DNA of 64,000 nt from Glycocaulis abyssi (GTDB lineage: Bacteria > Pseudomonadota > Alphaproteobacteria > Caulobacterales > Maricaulaceae). Below, piece by piece: positions 34,558 through 43,073 of this stretch (within the stretch, counting starts at the first letter, position 1; each line of letters opens with the position of its first letter). Location of the stretch: NCBI RefSeq assembly GCF_041429775.1, contig NZ_CP163422.1, positions 105,949 through 169,948 on the forward strand. The letters run 5' to 3'. The notes below the pieces were generated by a model. The model did not search any database, was not told where the DNA came from, and worked only from the letters and a program-made list of their open reading frames with translations. Position numbers and translations under genes: made by a program.

Positions 34558-34698
34558 CTACCAAAACCATCTGAAAGCGAGCGCCACGATGATCGCAATT
34601 GCGACCGCACCATAGAACAAGGCTCCAGGCAGCCATGGGGGCATTTCCTTGCCGGTCGGTGGCGGCTGCTGGTGATTGCCCTCACCCCAATAATTCAT
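34558..34698 (-). CDS. 46-residue single-pass membrane protein linked to RES modules
   Basis: A small gene: ATG at 34698, strong ribosome site AGGAGG nine bases upstream, stop at 34558. It reads MNYWGEGNHQQPPPTGKEMP, then one hydrophobic segment (PGALFYGAVAIAIIVALAF) and ends RWFW. It lies 24 bases downstream of the interrupted RES toxin of module 2, same strand. The first six codons of a sister gene follow the other RES toxin at 26188. Recurrence after two different RES toxins suggests a third component of these modules or a toxin/effector at the membrane; alternatively it is an unrelated small stress protein. No family known to me. Confidence 0.6.
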   Translation of the reverse strand: MNYWGEGNHQQPPPTGKEMPPWLPGALFYGAVAIAIIVALAFRWFW

Positions 34699-34876
34699 GT
34701 GTGGCCTCCTGATAGGGAACGGTTAGGACTGCCATTTTGGGGGATCCAAGCGTGGATCGAGTGCAAAGGATTCGTGCTGTACGTCTTTGAACCAGGCTTG
34801 GTCATCGTCTGCAATTGACCCAGCCCCGTGAATTCCGGCCATTGAATGGTAGAGTCCATCGAAAAGAGGATGGACC

Positions 34877-35143
34877 ATGCGCAAGAGCCGTTATTCGGAG
34901 GAGCAGATCATCGGCATGCTCAGGGAGCACGATGCTGGTGTGAGCACGAAGGAGGTCTGCCGCAAGTACGGCATCTCCGACGCGACGTTTTACAAATACA
35001 AGGCGAAGTTCGGCGGCATGACAGTATCCGATGCCCAGCGCCTAAAGTCGCTGGAGCTGGAGAACAACCGGCTGAAGCGGCTTCTGGCCGATGCGATGCT
35101 GGACAATGCGGCCCTGAAGGACCTCGCCTCAAAAAACTTCTGA
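34877..35143 (+). CDS. Transposase OrfA, IS copy 2
   Basis: 88 residues, identical to OrfA of copy 1: HTH and leucine-zipper-like helix. The frameshift run A6 lies at 35131-35136. Confidence 0.95.
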   Translation: MRKSRYSEEQIIGMLREHDAGVSTKEVCRKYGISDATFYKYKAKFGGMTVSDAQRLKSLELENNRLKRLLADAMLDNAALKDLASKNF

Positions 35144-36054
35144 CGCCCGACGTCAAGCGCCAGGCCGTGCACCACATGGTGACCAGGCACGGGCTGAGCG
35201 AGCGTCGGGCGTGTGCCCTTGCAGAACTTGATCGCTCCACGTTCCAGTATCAGAAGCGTTCTGGTGGTGATGACGCCTTGCGAGCTCGCTTGCGCGATCT
35301 GGCAGGCGAGCGCCGCCGGTTCGGCTATCGTCGGCTTGGCATCCTGCTGGAACGGGAGGGTCTTTATGCGAACCACAAGAAGGTCTACCGGCTCTACCGG
35401 GAAGAAGGGCTGGCGGTCCGTCGGCGGCGTGGCCGCAAGCGGTCGGTTGGAACCCGTCGCCCGATACTGTTGCCTGCGGCGGCGAACCATCGCTGGAGCC
35501 TCGACTTCGTCTCCGACGCTCTAATCGACGGGCGGCGCTTCCGGACGCTATGCGTGGTCGACGACTTCACGCGAGAGGCCTTAGCCGTCGTGGTCGATAC
35601 CTCGCTGTCAGGCGTGCGCGTGGCCCGTGAGCTTGATCGTCTGATCGAGCGGCGAGGAAAGCCGCGCATGATCGTCAGCGACAATGGCACCGAACTGACC
35701 AGTCACGCGATCCTGCGATGGCAGAAGGACAGCGGTGTGGAGTGGCATTACATCGCACCCGGAAAGCCCACCCAGAACGCGTTCGTGGAAAGCTTCAATG
35801 GCCGGTTCAGGGACGAGTGCCTGAACGAACACCTGTTCTCCTCGCTCGGCGAAGCGCGCGACCTGATCGAGGCATGGAGGATCGACTACAACACCGAGAG
35901 ACCGCACACCGCACTCGGCGGGCTCGCACCTTGTGTCTACGCCGAGCGAACACGTCACCCCCGGCCCGGTTCGCTTGAGCTACGCGCAAGCGCCGCTCAC
36001 CGGGCCTTGACCAACCACATCAACCCAGAAAGAAAGGCGAACAGACTCTACTAA
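35131..36054 (+). CDS. Transposase OrfB (DDE catalytic part), IS copy 2
   Basis: 308 codons from the A6 slippery site; identical to copy 1. DDE residues lie in [21 protein letters not shown] and [11 protein letters not shown]. Expressed as the OrfAB fusion by -1 frameshifting. Confidence 0.93.
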   Translation, partial: KKLLTPDVKRQAVHHMVTRHGLSERRACALAELDRSTFQYQKRSGGDDALRARLRDLAGERRRFGYRRLGILLEREGLYANHKKVYRLYREEGLAVRRRRGRKRSVGTRRPILLPAAANHRWSLDFVSDALIDGRRFRTLCVVDDFTREALAVVVDTSLSGVRVARELDRLIERRGKPRMIVSDNGTELTSHAILRWQKDSGVEWHYIAPGKPTQNAFVESFNGRFRDECLNEHLFSSLGEARDLIEAWRIDYNTERPHTALGGLAPCVYAERTRHPRPGSLELRASAAHRALTNHINPERKANRLY

Positions 36055-36503
36055 CTCACGGCCCGGATCACGGGGCTGGGTCACAATAAATATCAGGTTC
36101 CATGCCTGGCGAGACACGGTGCTCGGAATGATAATTGCGCCATGCTGTTGAAGGAGGTTGTCCCCAAATTGCTGTTGTCCACCACTGACTGCCGTAGGCA
36201 TCAGCCAGTTTGAGTTTGGAATCTGGGGATGACGGATAACGTTGATCACATGCGATCTGGCAACGGTAGCGCGTGTCAGGACGTGAGGAACGCAATTGAG
36301 TGCATTTAAGCCTTTATGCGCAGCGACTTCAAAGACGGCCGTGGAGGGGTCGAGAGAGCAGTAGACCGCCCTGACGCCCGGTGAATTCCAGCGCCCGCCA
36401 TAGCGATAGCTCCCTTCACCTGAATTCCACGTGGCACTGTATTGTTGATGGTCAAGGCGCCAGAAATGGATGGCCCCCTGTCCGAGGGAGCCGGGTAGGT
36501 CCA

Positions 36504-36968
36504 TCATGTGTAGACGCCGTATTCCAGTCGGCGCAGATGTGCTTCCAGCAGCTGGGAGCCAGCCGGCGTCCTGATGAGGTCGATCGGTCGTTCATTGTCC
36601 AGTGCCATTGACGGCCGCTTGAGCCATTGAAGAGCATCCTCTCTTGACCCGAGAACGTCAGTTGCGGTGGCCAGTATACGAGCGAAGCTCCAAAGGTTGC
36701 CGCTTTGATCAGGCGAAAGGCGCTTGGAGTGGCTCTTCAAACGTTGAAAGGCTCGTTTATTAAGGCCGGTTACGAATTCCACATCTTCGCGGCTGGGAAC
36801 GTGTGTCAGCATGGCAATGAAGGAAGCGAGCGGAAGGCCTTCCGCTATTGCACGGTGCGCCTCCACTGGATTGCTGGCGTCAAAGACATCTTCACCACCC
36901 AGATATTCGACTGTTAGGTCGAACTCGGTTTTACGGGTAATCTCGTCGGCCAAAGCCATGGGGGCCAC
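36504..36968 (-). CDS. Xre/MbcA/ParS-family antitoxin (module 2)
   Basis: 154 residues. The N-terminal part contains EDVEFVTGLNKRAFQRLKSHSKRLSPDQSGNL, a degenerate HTH; the C-terminal toxin-binding domain shows LATATDVLGSREDALQWLKRPSMALDNERPIDLIRTPAGSQLLEAHLRRLEYGVYT, the classic DUF2384 pattern. It differs markedly from the module 1 antitoxin, so the two modules are not recent duplicates. Its gene overlaps the toxin start by 4 bases. With the toxin split by the IS it is an orphan antitoxin and might still repress its promoter or cross-protect. Confidence 0.88.
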   Translation of the reverse strand: MAPMALADEITRKTEFDLTVEYLGGEDVFDASNPVEAHRAIAEGLPLASFIAMLTHVPSREDVEFVTGLNKRAFQRLKSHSKRLSPDQSGNLWSFARILATATDVLGSREDALQWLKRPSMALDNERPIDLIRTPAGSQLLEAHLRRLEYGVYT

Positions 36969-37107
36969 CTGATATATTGGAAAGCGTCACTAGGCTTAAA
37001 ATGTGGCTTCTTTCGCGTTTGATCAAGGTCGTGTCAGGCGACAGCCGCTCACGTCTTTCAATTTCGACGTATCGAGCGGCCTGGTCGCAGTTGATAGTAG
37101 AGGTCGC

Positions 37108-37695
37108 TCAGACTTGAAGGTCTGCTTCATAGACCGAGCTGACCCAGCCAGGAAGGCGCGGCAGCGCGAACACCAATTTTCCATTCTCGAATGTCAGACA
37201 ATGGGTTGGCGGTTGGTTGAGCTTCGAATTGTCGAAAACCATGCCGCGATCCGCTTTGAGGACAGCAGCGCGGATGAAAGGCGCACCGCGGGTATAGCGG
37301 GCTCGGATTTTGTCTTCCGGTACGTTATGTCCGCCCTCTTCTACCCGTGCGCCGACACGCGCAACGGACAGATCCGGGGTATCGACGCCGACATGCATCA
37401 CGATGACCGTGAATCCGCTGGCGCGTGCTTCGTCGAGGAGTTCGAGTTTGGAGGAATGCGAAAAGACGGTCTCGGTCACGAAATCTCGCCTCTTGGCAAG
37501 ATAGTCTGCTCGTCGTGAAGCCGCGATCTCGGCGGCTTTGTAAGAGGCCTCTGGCGATGAATCGTGCAGCTCGTCCCGCTGAATGATGTCAGCGTTGATG
37601 AACGGCCCTGCGAAACTCGGCTTAACGCGGGTCTCGTAGAGTGTGGACTTGCCGGCGCCGTTGGGCCCGGCAAGGACGATCATCGTTGGCTTCAT
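37108..37695 (-). CDS. Zeta-toxin-like kinase
   Basis: 195 residues. Walker A AGPNGAGKST at residues 9-18, then FINADIIQRDEL with the conserved Asn-Ala-Asp, and RRDFVTETVFSHSSKLELLDEA, the region that supplies the substrate-binding Thr/Glu and Arg in zeta toxins; TVIVMHVGVDTPDL and RVGARVEEGGHNVP follow. Zeta toxins phosphorylate UDP-N-acetylglucosamine and block cell-wall synthesis. Overlaps the antitoxin stop by 4 bases (ATGA at 37692-37695), antitoxin first. Intact. Confidence 0.85.
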   Translation of the reverse strand: MKPTMIVLAGPNGAGKSTLYETRVKPSFAGPFINADIIQRDELHDSSPEASYKAAEIAASRRADYLAKRRDFVTETVFSHSSKLELLDEARASGFTVIVMHVGVDTPDLSVARVGARVEEGGHNVPEDKIRARYTRGAPFIRAAVLKADRGMVFDNSKLNQPPTHCLTFENGKLVFALPRLPGWVSSVYEADLQV

Positions 37696-38048
37696 GCCTT
37701 GGAAGCGGCCTTCTCACGCACGAGGTTGCCGGCCGCATCGAGGCCGATACCGATGCCAAGCTGCCGTCGCCGGGCAAAGAACGCGTTCTCATCAGCCTGG
37801 GCTTGGCTCATTTTCTCGACGAAGCTGTCGAGCCAGACATCCTTTTCCTCGTCGGTGAGGTCGGTCGTCTCGATTTCACCGGCGAGCGCAGCCGTGATCC
37901 GGGCATGATCGTAATTGCCGGATTTTTCGATGGCTCGGCCGATGCGCACCCAATGGGCTATCTGGCCGGCGATCGAGCGGCTCTGCAATTCGGATTCGCG
38001 GCGCACGATATTCATGATTCTGTCGGCAAGCTTGATAGATTGGGCCAT
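37692..38048 (-). CDS. ParD-like/zeta-associated antitoxin
   Basis: 118 residues from the ATG at 38048, with GGAGGT seven bases upstream; a 35-codon longer frame is rejected. Starts MAQSIKLADRIMNIVRRESELQSRSIAGQIAHWVRIGRAIE, the ribbon-helix-helix-like N-terminus of ParD-like antitoxins that partner small zeta kinases. The C-terminal helical half (DLTDEEKDVWLDSFVEKMSQAQADE) should wrap the kinase. Operon of two with the kinase. Confidence 0.8.
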   Translation of the reverse strand: MAQSIKLADRIMNIVRRESELQSRSIAGQIAHWVRIGRAIEKSGNYDHARITAALAGEIETTDLTDEEKDVWLDSFVEKMSQAQADENAFFARRRQLGIGIGLDAAGNLVREKAASKA

Positions 38049-38091
38049 GGGTAACCTCCATGTCATAAGGTGGCATGATGCCACCAATGTT

Positions 38092-38738
38092 TCAAGGAGT
38101 CTGCTTTGCGGCGGGCGGGTCCGCGTAAATCCCTGAAACACGCTCCTCTGCATGCTTTATGGCGCGCGAAAGGCTCATTCTCTGTTCGCGCAAGGTGGAT
38201 AGCTGGTAGAGGAGGCGACGGCCCCTCAGCTTTTTGGTGAACCAGCCATGCTGTTCCATTCGGGCGATGCGGATATTCAGGTCGGCGGCCAGGCTTCTGA
38301 GATTGAGGAGATCGGCCTCAGCAAGATGCAACTTCCGGCGCCGGGCGTTCTTCGCAGATTCCGCGCGCTGGCGCGCTGCTCGTTCTTGTTCAAGCTCTAG
38401 GCGGCGGCGTCTTGCGTGCTCTTTCGCATTCTGAACCTGAGTCTCATGTTCAGCGTCATGTTCAGCGTGTTTTGCGGCTTTGGCTTGTCGCCGTTCGAAC
38501 TCGGCGTCCAGTGCTTCCGGATCGTGAATGTCCACGTTGCGGCAGACCCACATCATTCGGCGAAAGGCTTTGCCCTCGATCTGGTAGATGCGGCCTTTTG
38601 AAAGGCCGATGGACTCGCTGATTTCGGCAACGGTATGGACGTGATGGTCAGAGAGACCGTAACGCATACGCACGATCGTCGCCTCGCGCGGAGACAACAG
38701 AGAGATGAGTTTCTCGACCAGAACAGGATCTGAGATGC
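38092..38738 (-). pseudogene. Sigma-70 region 4-like protein, N-terminus removed by an IS remnant
   Basis: About 215 native codons. It begins at the junction as ISDPVLVEKLISLLSPREATIVRMRYGL, followed by TVAEISESIGLSKGRIYQIEGKAFRRMM: a clear sigma-70 region 4 HTH. The rest is a long basic coiled-coil (EFERRQAKAAKHAEHDAEHETQVQNA and on) with no known match. The 5' end has been replaced by the IS407-type remnant at 38739, and no start codon remains in native sequence. Before truncation it may have been a regulator of the island. Confidence 0.6.
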
Positions 38739-38789
38739 TGACCCAGCCCCGTGAATCCCCGCAATTGAATGGTAGAGTCCATGGAAAAT
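38739..38789 (-). mobile_element. Terminal remnant of a third IS407-type element
   Basis: 51 bases starting TGACCCAGCCCCGTGAAT and continuing ATTGAATGGTAGAGTCCAT, closely matching the left terminal 50 bases of the complete copies (about 43 of 51). It ends abruptly at the next element. It marks a deletion of most of an IS and whatever lay beyond. Confidence 0.88.
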
Positions 38790-38889
38790 TGAACTTGACC
38801 CCGTTTTTGGGCCACCGGGATGTAGAAAATCCCCGTGTCTGAACTTGACCCCGTTTTTGGGCCACCGGGATGTAGAAAATCCCCGTGTC
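38790..38889. repeat. Perfect tandem duplication of a 50-bp IS end
   Basis: TGAACTTGACCCCGTTTTTG and the following 30 bases occur twice, 38790-38839 and 38840-38889, without difference. The second unit is the end of the IS at 38840-40080; the first is an extra copy. The perfect identity implies a recent event. Confidence 0.92.
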
Positions 38890-39706
38890 ATGGCGCCAGG
38901 GCGGGCTGCGTGAGCCCTGACGCTTTTCGTGCCTCCGCAGGCGTTCGGTAGCCGATGGCGCTGTGCGGACGCTCGGTGTTGTAGTCTCTACGCCATCGCT
39001 CGCATTTTCCGCGCGCGTCGGCAAGGTTCATGAACCAGTGCGCATTCAGACATTCCGCCCGGAACTTGCCATTCAGGCTCTCGATGAACGCATTGTCCGT
39101 CGGCTTGCCTGGCCGGGAGAAGTCGAGCTCGACCCCGTTGGCATAAGCCCATAGATCCAGGTCACGCGAGATGAACTCGGGCCCCTGATCCACCCGGATG
39201 GACCTGGGGTGACCGTGCCGGGCGCAGATACGCTCGAGAACGTCGACGACGTCTGCGCCGGTGAACCGTTCGCGTGGCTCGATGGCAGGCACATAGCGGG
39301 TGAACGCGTCGATCACGGTCAGGATCCGCATGCGGCGGCCGTCGTAGAGCTGGTCATGAACGAAGTCCATCGCCCAGACTTCGTTGGCCATCACCGGGTC
39401 TGAGCGGCCTTCCCGGAGCTTTGCCTTCACCTTGCGCTTCGGCGTCTTGTTCCTCAGCTGTAGACCCATCTCGCGATAAAGCCGATAGACCCGCTTGGCG
39501 TTCACCGACCAGCCCTCCCGCTGAAGCAGGACATGGATACGCCGGTAGCCATACCGAACCCGCGTCTCAGCGATCTCCCTGATCCGCTGGCGGAGTTCGT
39601 CCTGGGACCCGCGCTGGGACTTATACTGGTAGGTCGAACGATCGGCCCTGAGAACCTGGCAGGCGCGTCGGACGCTCACCCGCCAGGCCGCGCGCAGATG
39701 ATCCAC
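38888..39706 (-). CDS. Transposase OrfB of the second IS3-family element
   Basis: 272 residues from the first ATG (39706); the frame is open upstream to the slippery GAAAG at the orfA end. DDE residues: Asp in EVWAMDFVHDQL, Asp in IRVDQGPEFIS, Glu in NAFIESLNGKFRAECLN. The stop codon lies in the IS-end repeat at 38888-38890. Looks intact. Confidence 0.92.
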   Translation of the reverse strand: MDHLRAAWRVSVRRACQVLRADRSTYQYKSQRGSQDELRQRIREIAETRVRYGYRRIHVLLQREGWSVNAKRVYRLYREMGLQLRNKTPKRKVKAKLREGRSDPVMANEVWAMDFVHDQLYDGRRMRILTVIDAFTRYVPAIEPRERFTGADVVDVLERICARHGHPRSIRVDQGPEFISRDLDLWAYANGVELDFSRPGKPTDNAFIESLNGKFRAECLNAHWFMNLADARGKCERWRRDYNTERPHSAIGYRTPAEARKASGLTQPALAP

Positions 39707-39729
39707 CAGCTCTCGCCGGCGCGCGGGCC

Positions 39730-39996
39730 TCAGAGCTTTCGACGGATAACGTCCTGAAGCATTTCCTTGTCCAGCGAAAGATCGGCCACGATCCGCTTCA
39801 GCCGACCGTTTTCTTCCTCGAGCTGCTTGAGCCGCTTCATCTCCGACGGCATCAGGCCGCCATACTTCTTTTTCCAGTTGTAGAAGGTGGCCTGGCTGAT
39901 CCCCGCCTTGCGGCAGACCTCTTCCACCCGCGTGCCTTCCTCGGCCTGACGCAGAATGAACGCGATCTGCGCTTCAGTGAATTTCGACCTCTTCAT
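39730..39996 (-). CDS. Transposase OrfA of the second IS3-family element
   Basis: 88 residues starting MKRSKFTEAQIAFILRQAEEG at 39996; HTH VEEVCRKAGISQATFYNWKKKYGG and coiled coil RLKQLEEENGRLKRIVADLSL. A longer upstream frame lacks resemblance. The end overlaps a -1 frameshift region before orfB. Confidence 0.93.
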   Translation of the reverse strand: MKRSKFTEAQIAFILRQAEEGTRVEEVCRKAGISQATFYNWKKKYGGLMPSEMKRLKQLEEENGRLKRIVADLSLDKEMLQDVIRRKL

Positions 39997-40080
39997 CGGC
40001 CTTCTCCCCGTACCAGCAGCCCAAGCCGTTAAACGGGAATTTTCCACTTTTCCGTGGCCGGGAAAACGGGAAGCAGGTCA

Positions 40081-40921
40081 CGCGATCCTGCCGTTGCGGA
40101 CCCTCGGCAAGAACGCGAAGTGGAGCCGAAAGTATCGGCAGATCGTGGCCTCCATCGCTCAGATCGGAATCGTCGAGCCGCCAGTCGTCGTTCGGAACCC
40201 CGACAAGTCCGCGACCTGGTTGCTGCTCGACGGCCACCTGCGGATCGAAGCCCTGAAGGACGCCGACGCCCAGGAGGTAGAATGCCTCGTCTCCACCGAC
40301 AACGAGGCGTTCACCTACAACCGGCAGGTCAGCCGCCTCGCACCGATCCAGGAGCACAGGATGATCCGCAAGGCGATCGAACGCGGCGTGCCGGAGGAGA
40401 AGATCGCACTCGCGCTCGACCTCAACATGAGCAGCATCCGGCGCAAGGCCCACCTGCTCGATGGCATCTGCGAGGAAGCGGTCGCGATCCTGAAGGAAAA
40501 GCCCTGCACCAATGCGGTGTTCGAGACACTGCGCAAGATGAAGACCATGCGCCAGATCGAGGCGGCCGAGCTGCTGGTGAACGCAAACAACTACTCCGTT
40601 GCCTATGTGAACGCGATCCTCGCGGGAACGCCGCAGGCGCAGTTGGTGGACTCGTCCAAGCAAAAGAAGGTCAAGGGGATCACGCCCGAGGCGATGGCGC
40701 GGATGGAGCAGGAACTCGCCCGCTTACAGGAGGGCATCGCCTCGATCCAGGACACCTACGGCCAGGACCATCTGCATCTGACGGTCATCAAGGGCTACGT
40801 CGGCAGACTGCTCGGGAACGCCCGGGTCGTGCGCTATCTGGCGCAGAACCATCCCGAGTTCCTCGGCGAGTTCCAGACGATCACAGAGATTACACCGGTG
40901 GAAGCCGCCACCCCCGACTGA
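40081..40921 (+). pseudogene. RepB/ParB-like partition protein, start removed by an IS
   Basis: About 280 native codons, opening HAILPLRTLGKNAKWSRKYRQIVASIAQIGIVEPPVV at the IS boundary. The ParB N-terminal domain (LLDGHLRIEALKDADAQEVECLV) and the plasmid RepB-type C-terminal domain (AVFETLRKMKTMRQIEAAELLV) are both visible, ending VEAATPD. Only a short N-terminal piece, including the start codon, has been replaced by IS sequence. Such ParB-like genes often come in pairs beside large serine recombinases in alphaproteobacteria; no partner is left here. It is not evidence for the plasmid's own partition system. Confidence 0.65.
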
Positions 40922-41175
40922 TTGAGGCGATAGCAGATAATGGGGACCCGGACCCGACAAGCGCGGGGACCGCGGGAGACGCCGGACGGTGGGCCGGATC
41001 GAGCGCGGCGGTGGGAATGGCGGCGAACCCGTTCGGAGCCCACCAGGTCGGTTCGAGTTTTCGCCGGCCGCGTGGCCGCCTCTGCGGCTGCGTTCAGTCT
41101 GGGCGTGTCGGAGGCTGGGCTACTCCGGCACGCCCACCCAAAGTGGTTCAATCCTGGAAGCGAACAGCAGGAGCT

Positions 41176-42138
41176 TCATGCTGCGAGCGCCGTCGGCAAC
41201 GCTGGCCCTACCGGAACGATCCCGGTCGGGTTGAGCGCCTTGATCGAGTAGTAGCCGCGCTTGATGTGGTCGATGCTCACGGTGTCGCGCACGCCGGGAA
41301 TGGCGAGGATGCGCGCCTGGTAGGCACTGAGGGCGGGATAGTCGGCGATGCGGCGCAGGTTGCACTTGAAGAGGCCGTGGTAGGCCACGTCGAAGCGCAC
41401 CAGCGTCACGAAGAGCCGGATGTCGGCCTCGGTGAAGCGGTCGCCCAGCAGGAAGTCACGGCCGTCGCCGAGTCGCCCCTCAAGCTCGTCGAGCATGGCG
41501 AAGACGTCGTGGAACGCCTCCTCGTAGGCGGTTTGCGTGGTGGCGAAGCCCGCGCGGTAGACGCCGTTGTTGAGGCGAGGATAGATGCGGGCGTTCAGCG
41601 CGTCGATCTCCTCGCGGAGGTCGGCCGGATAGAAGTCGAAGGTGGGGTCCGCGAAGTCGCCGAACCCGGAGTTCAGCATCCGCAGGATGTCAGCGGATTC
41701 GTTGTTCACGATGGTACCACGCTGCTTGTCCCAAAGTACGGGCACCGTCGCGCGGCCCGAAATGGCGGGGTCGGCGCGGGTGTAGATTTCGTGCAAGAAA
41801 TTGGCGCCGTTCAGCGTGTCGAGGTCGGCCCCGCCAGTATCGCCGAAGCGCCAGCCCTGGTCGGAGAGTTCGGGCTCGACGACGGAGACCGAGATTGCGT
41901 CCTCGAGCCGCTTCAGCTTGCGACCGATCAGCGTGCGCGACGCCCATGGGCAGATCAGCGCGACGTAGAGATGGTAGCGGCCAGGCTCGGCCTTGAAGCC
42001 GCCTTCGCCGGTCGGCCCGGCGCTGCCGTCAGGGGTGATCCAGTTGCGGAAACTGGAGGTCTGGCGGACGAAGCCGCCCTTCTCGTCCCTGGCCTGGACG
42101 GGCTGCCAGTCGGCCACCCATTTCCCGTTCATCAGCAT
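41176..42138 (-). CDS. Glutathionyl-hydroquinone reductase (YqjG/ECM4 family)
   Basis: 320 residues. The catalytic cysteine is C63 in ALICPWASRTLI, preceded by KAEPGRYHLYV and followed by SVVEPELSDQGWRFG, all typical of xi-class glutathione transferases. The C-terminal helical domain has DFLLGDRFTEADIRLFVTLVRFD and YHGLFKCNLRRIADYPAL. It removes glutathione from glutathionyl-hydroquinones. Last gene of the LysR-led minus-strand cluster; 10 bases after the VOC gene stop. Strong family call. Confidence 0.92.
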   Translation of the reverse strand: MLMNGKWVADWQPVQARDEKGGFVRQTSSFRNWITPDGSAGPTGEGGFKAEPGRYHLYVALICPWASRTLIGRKLKRLEDAISVSVVEPELSDQGWRFGDTGGADLDTLNGANFLHEIYTRADPAISGRATVPVLWDKQRGTIVNNESADILRMLNSGFGDFADPTFDFYPADLREEIDALNARIYPRLNNGVYRAGFATTQTAYEEAFHDVFAMLDELEGRLGDGRDFLLGDRFTEADIRLFVTLVRFDVAYHGLFKCNLRRIADYPALSAYQARILAIPGVRDTVSIDHIKRGYYSIKALNPTGIVPVGPALPTALAA

Positions 42139-42148
42139 GGTCGTCTCC

Positions 42149-43012
42149 TCAATTCCTCAGCGTGATTGCGGTACCCCAAGGGTCGCGCAGGGTCAGGCCA
42201 TCGGCGTTCCTGGTGCCTGCAATGCCGGCGCTGTCGGCGCGTGCGGCAATGGCGGTGATGTTCGTGGCATCCCGGACAAGGATCTCGACGGCCTTGAGAC
42301 CTGCCATGCGCTCGGGACGTCTGCCGGCGCGGCGGCTGTTCCAGACGTTGCCGGCCAGCTGGTGGTGATAGCCGCCGCTGCCGTAGAAGCTGGCGCCGGG
42401 ATAGCGCGCCGCGATATCGAGGCCGAGCACGTCGCGGTAGAAGCGATCGGCCTCGGCCGTGTCACCCACCTGCAGGTGGACATGGCCGACACTGCCGCCT
42501 TCGGGGAAGCCCGACCATTCGGTGCCCTCCGCGCTTTGCAGCAGGTCCTGCAGATCGAGCGGATCGGTGCTCATCCGTATCTCGCCGCTCTCTCCGTGCC
42601 AGTCCGAGACCGGGCGGTCGGCATAGACCTCGATGCCGTTGCCCTCGGGATCGGCGAGATAGAGCGCCTCGCTGACGATGTGGTCCGACGCGCCCTGAAG
42701 CGGCACGCGCGCCGCGGCGACATGGGCGACCCAGCGGGCCAGGTCGGCTCGGGTCGGCATCAGGAAGGCGGTGTGAAAAAGCCCGGCCTGGCGCGGATCG
42801 AGCGGGGCGAGGTCAGGATCGCCCACGAGCTCCAGCAGCGGCGTGCCGCCGGTGCCGAGCGTGATGCGATCCTCGCCGGTCGCGATCGGGGTGAGCCCGA
42901 GCACGGACTGATAGAAGGCAGAGACCGCACGGAGGTCACGCACCTTGAGCCGGACCGCCCCGATCCGCATCGGCGCGGCAGTCATGTCGAAGTGGTCGGC
43001 TGCGATGGTCAT
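42149..43012 (-). CDS. VOC-family ring-cleavage dioxygenase-like protein
   Basis: 287 residues with two vicinal-oxygen-chelate domains: IGAVRLKVRDLRAVSAFYQSVLGL (about 16-39) and VGHVHLQVGDTAEADRFYRDVLGLDIA (about 178-205), with LYLADPEGNGIEVYADRP supplying the metal-ligand Glu. Architecture and length match CatE/MhqO-type extradiol enzymes that open hydroquinones and catechols. Metal ligands by pattern are His 181 region, the second-domain His in GGYHHQL, and Glu in the GNGIEVY motif. Followed closely by the reductase gene, so co-transcribed. Confidence 0.8.
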   Translation of the reverse strand: MTIAADHFDMTAAPMRIGAVRLKVRDLRAVSAFYQSVLGLTPIATGEDRITLGTGGTPLLELVGDPDLAPLDPRQAGLFHTAFLMPTRADLARWVAHVAAARVPLQGASDHIVSEALYLADPEGNGIEVYADRPVSDWHGESGEIRMSTDPLDLQDLLQSAEGTEWSGFPEGGSVGHVHLQVGDTAEADRFYRDVLGLDIAARYPGASFYGSGGYHHQLAGNVWNSRRAGRRPERMAGLKAVEILVRDATNITAIAARADSAGIAGTRNADGLTLRDPWGTAITLRN

Positions 43013-43073
43013 GGCAGGTTTCCTTGAAAATATGTGCTGGCCGCGGGAGGGTCCACGCGGCCAGCAAGGGAGG

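Larger units (their letters stand above)
34816..36083 (+). mobile_element. IS407-group insertion sequence (IS3 family), copy 2
   Basis: 1268 bp, the same length as copy 1 and with identical transposase proteins, in inverted orientation. Flanked by the direct repeat CAAT (34812-34815 and 36084-36087), the 4-bp target duplication expected for this group. It therefore entered the RES toxin gene by simple transposition, and no recombination with copy 1 has since disturbed it. Confidence 0.97.
34723..36507 (-). pseudogene. RES-domain toxin (module 2) interrupted by IS copy 2
   Basis: The coding sequence is in two parts: 36507-36084 (N-terminal 141 codons) and 34815-34723. Removing the IS with one CAAT copy rejoins the frame exactly: ...AWNLIF-IADDDQAWFKDV...PPKWQS-stop, a typical RES C-terminus of about 172 residues in all. 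The N-terminal part has HFWRLDHQQYSATWNSGEGSYRYGGRW and AVYCSLDPSTAVFEVAAHKG. As it stands the toxin reads into the IS after NLIFI, so it is probably inactive while its antitoxin gene remains intact. Overlaps the antitoxin stop by 4 bases. Confidence 0.9.
38840..40080 (-). mobile_element. IS3-family insertion sequence, second type
   Basis: About 1241 bp between TGAACTTGACCCCGTTTTTG on the left and the imperfect inverted end read from 40080 as TGACCTGCTTCCCGTTTTCC. Encodes orfA and orfB. Neighbouring bases show no target duplication, because the left side carries an extra 50-bp end copy and the right side cuts a RepB-like gene. Confidence 0.85.

Noticed and set aside
34546..34818. 90-codon plus-strand frame beside IS copy 2
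   Set aside because: Antisense to the small membrane-protein gene and the end of the RES gene, both of which have better evidence.
34846..35130. Upstream extension of transposase OrfB as a 402-residue protein
   Set aside because: The frame is merely open upstream; OrfB is made by -1 frameshifting at the A6 run, and the extension overlaps OrfA.
26207..36083. Composite transposon formed by the two inverted IS copies
   Set aside because: Copy 2 has its own perfect 4-bp target duplication in the RES gene and copy 1 has none that matches across the pair, so the 7.3-kb interval did not enter as one unit.
40054..42165. 703-codon plus-strand frame across the RepB remnant and the reductase gene
   Set aside because: Low-complexity Gly/Arg/Ala shadow of GC-rich genes; starts inside an IS and covers two recognisable proteins in other frames.
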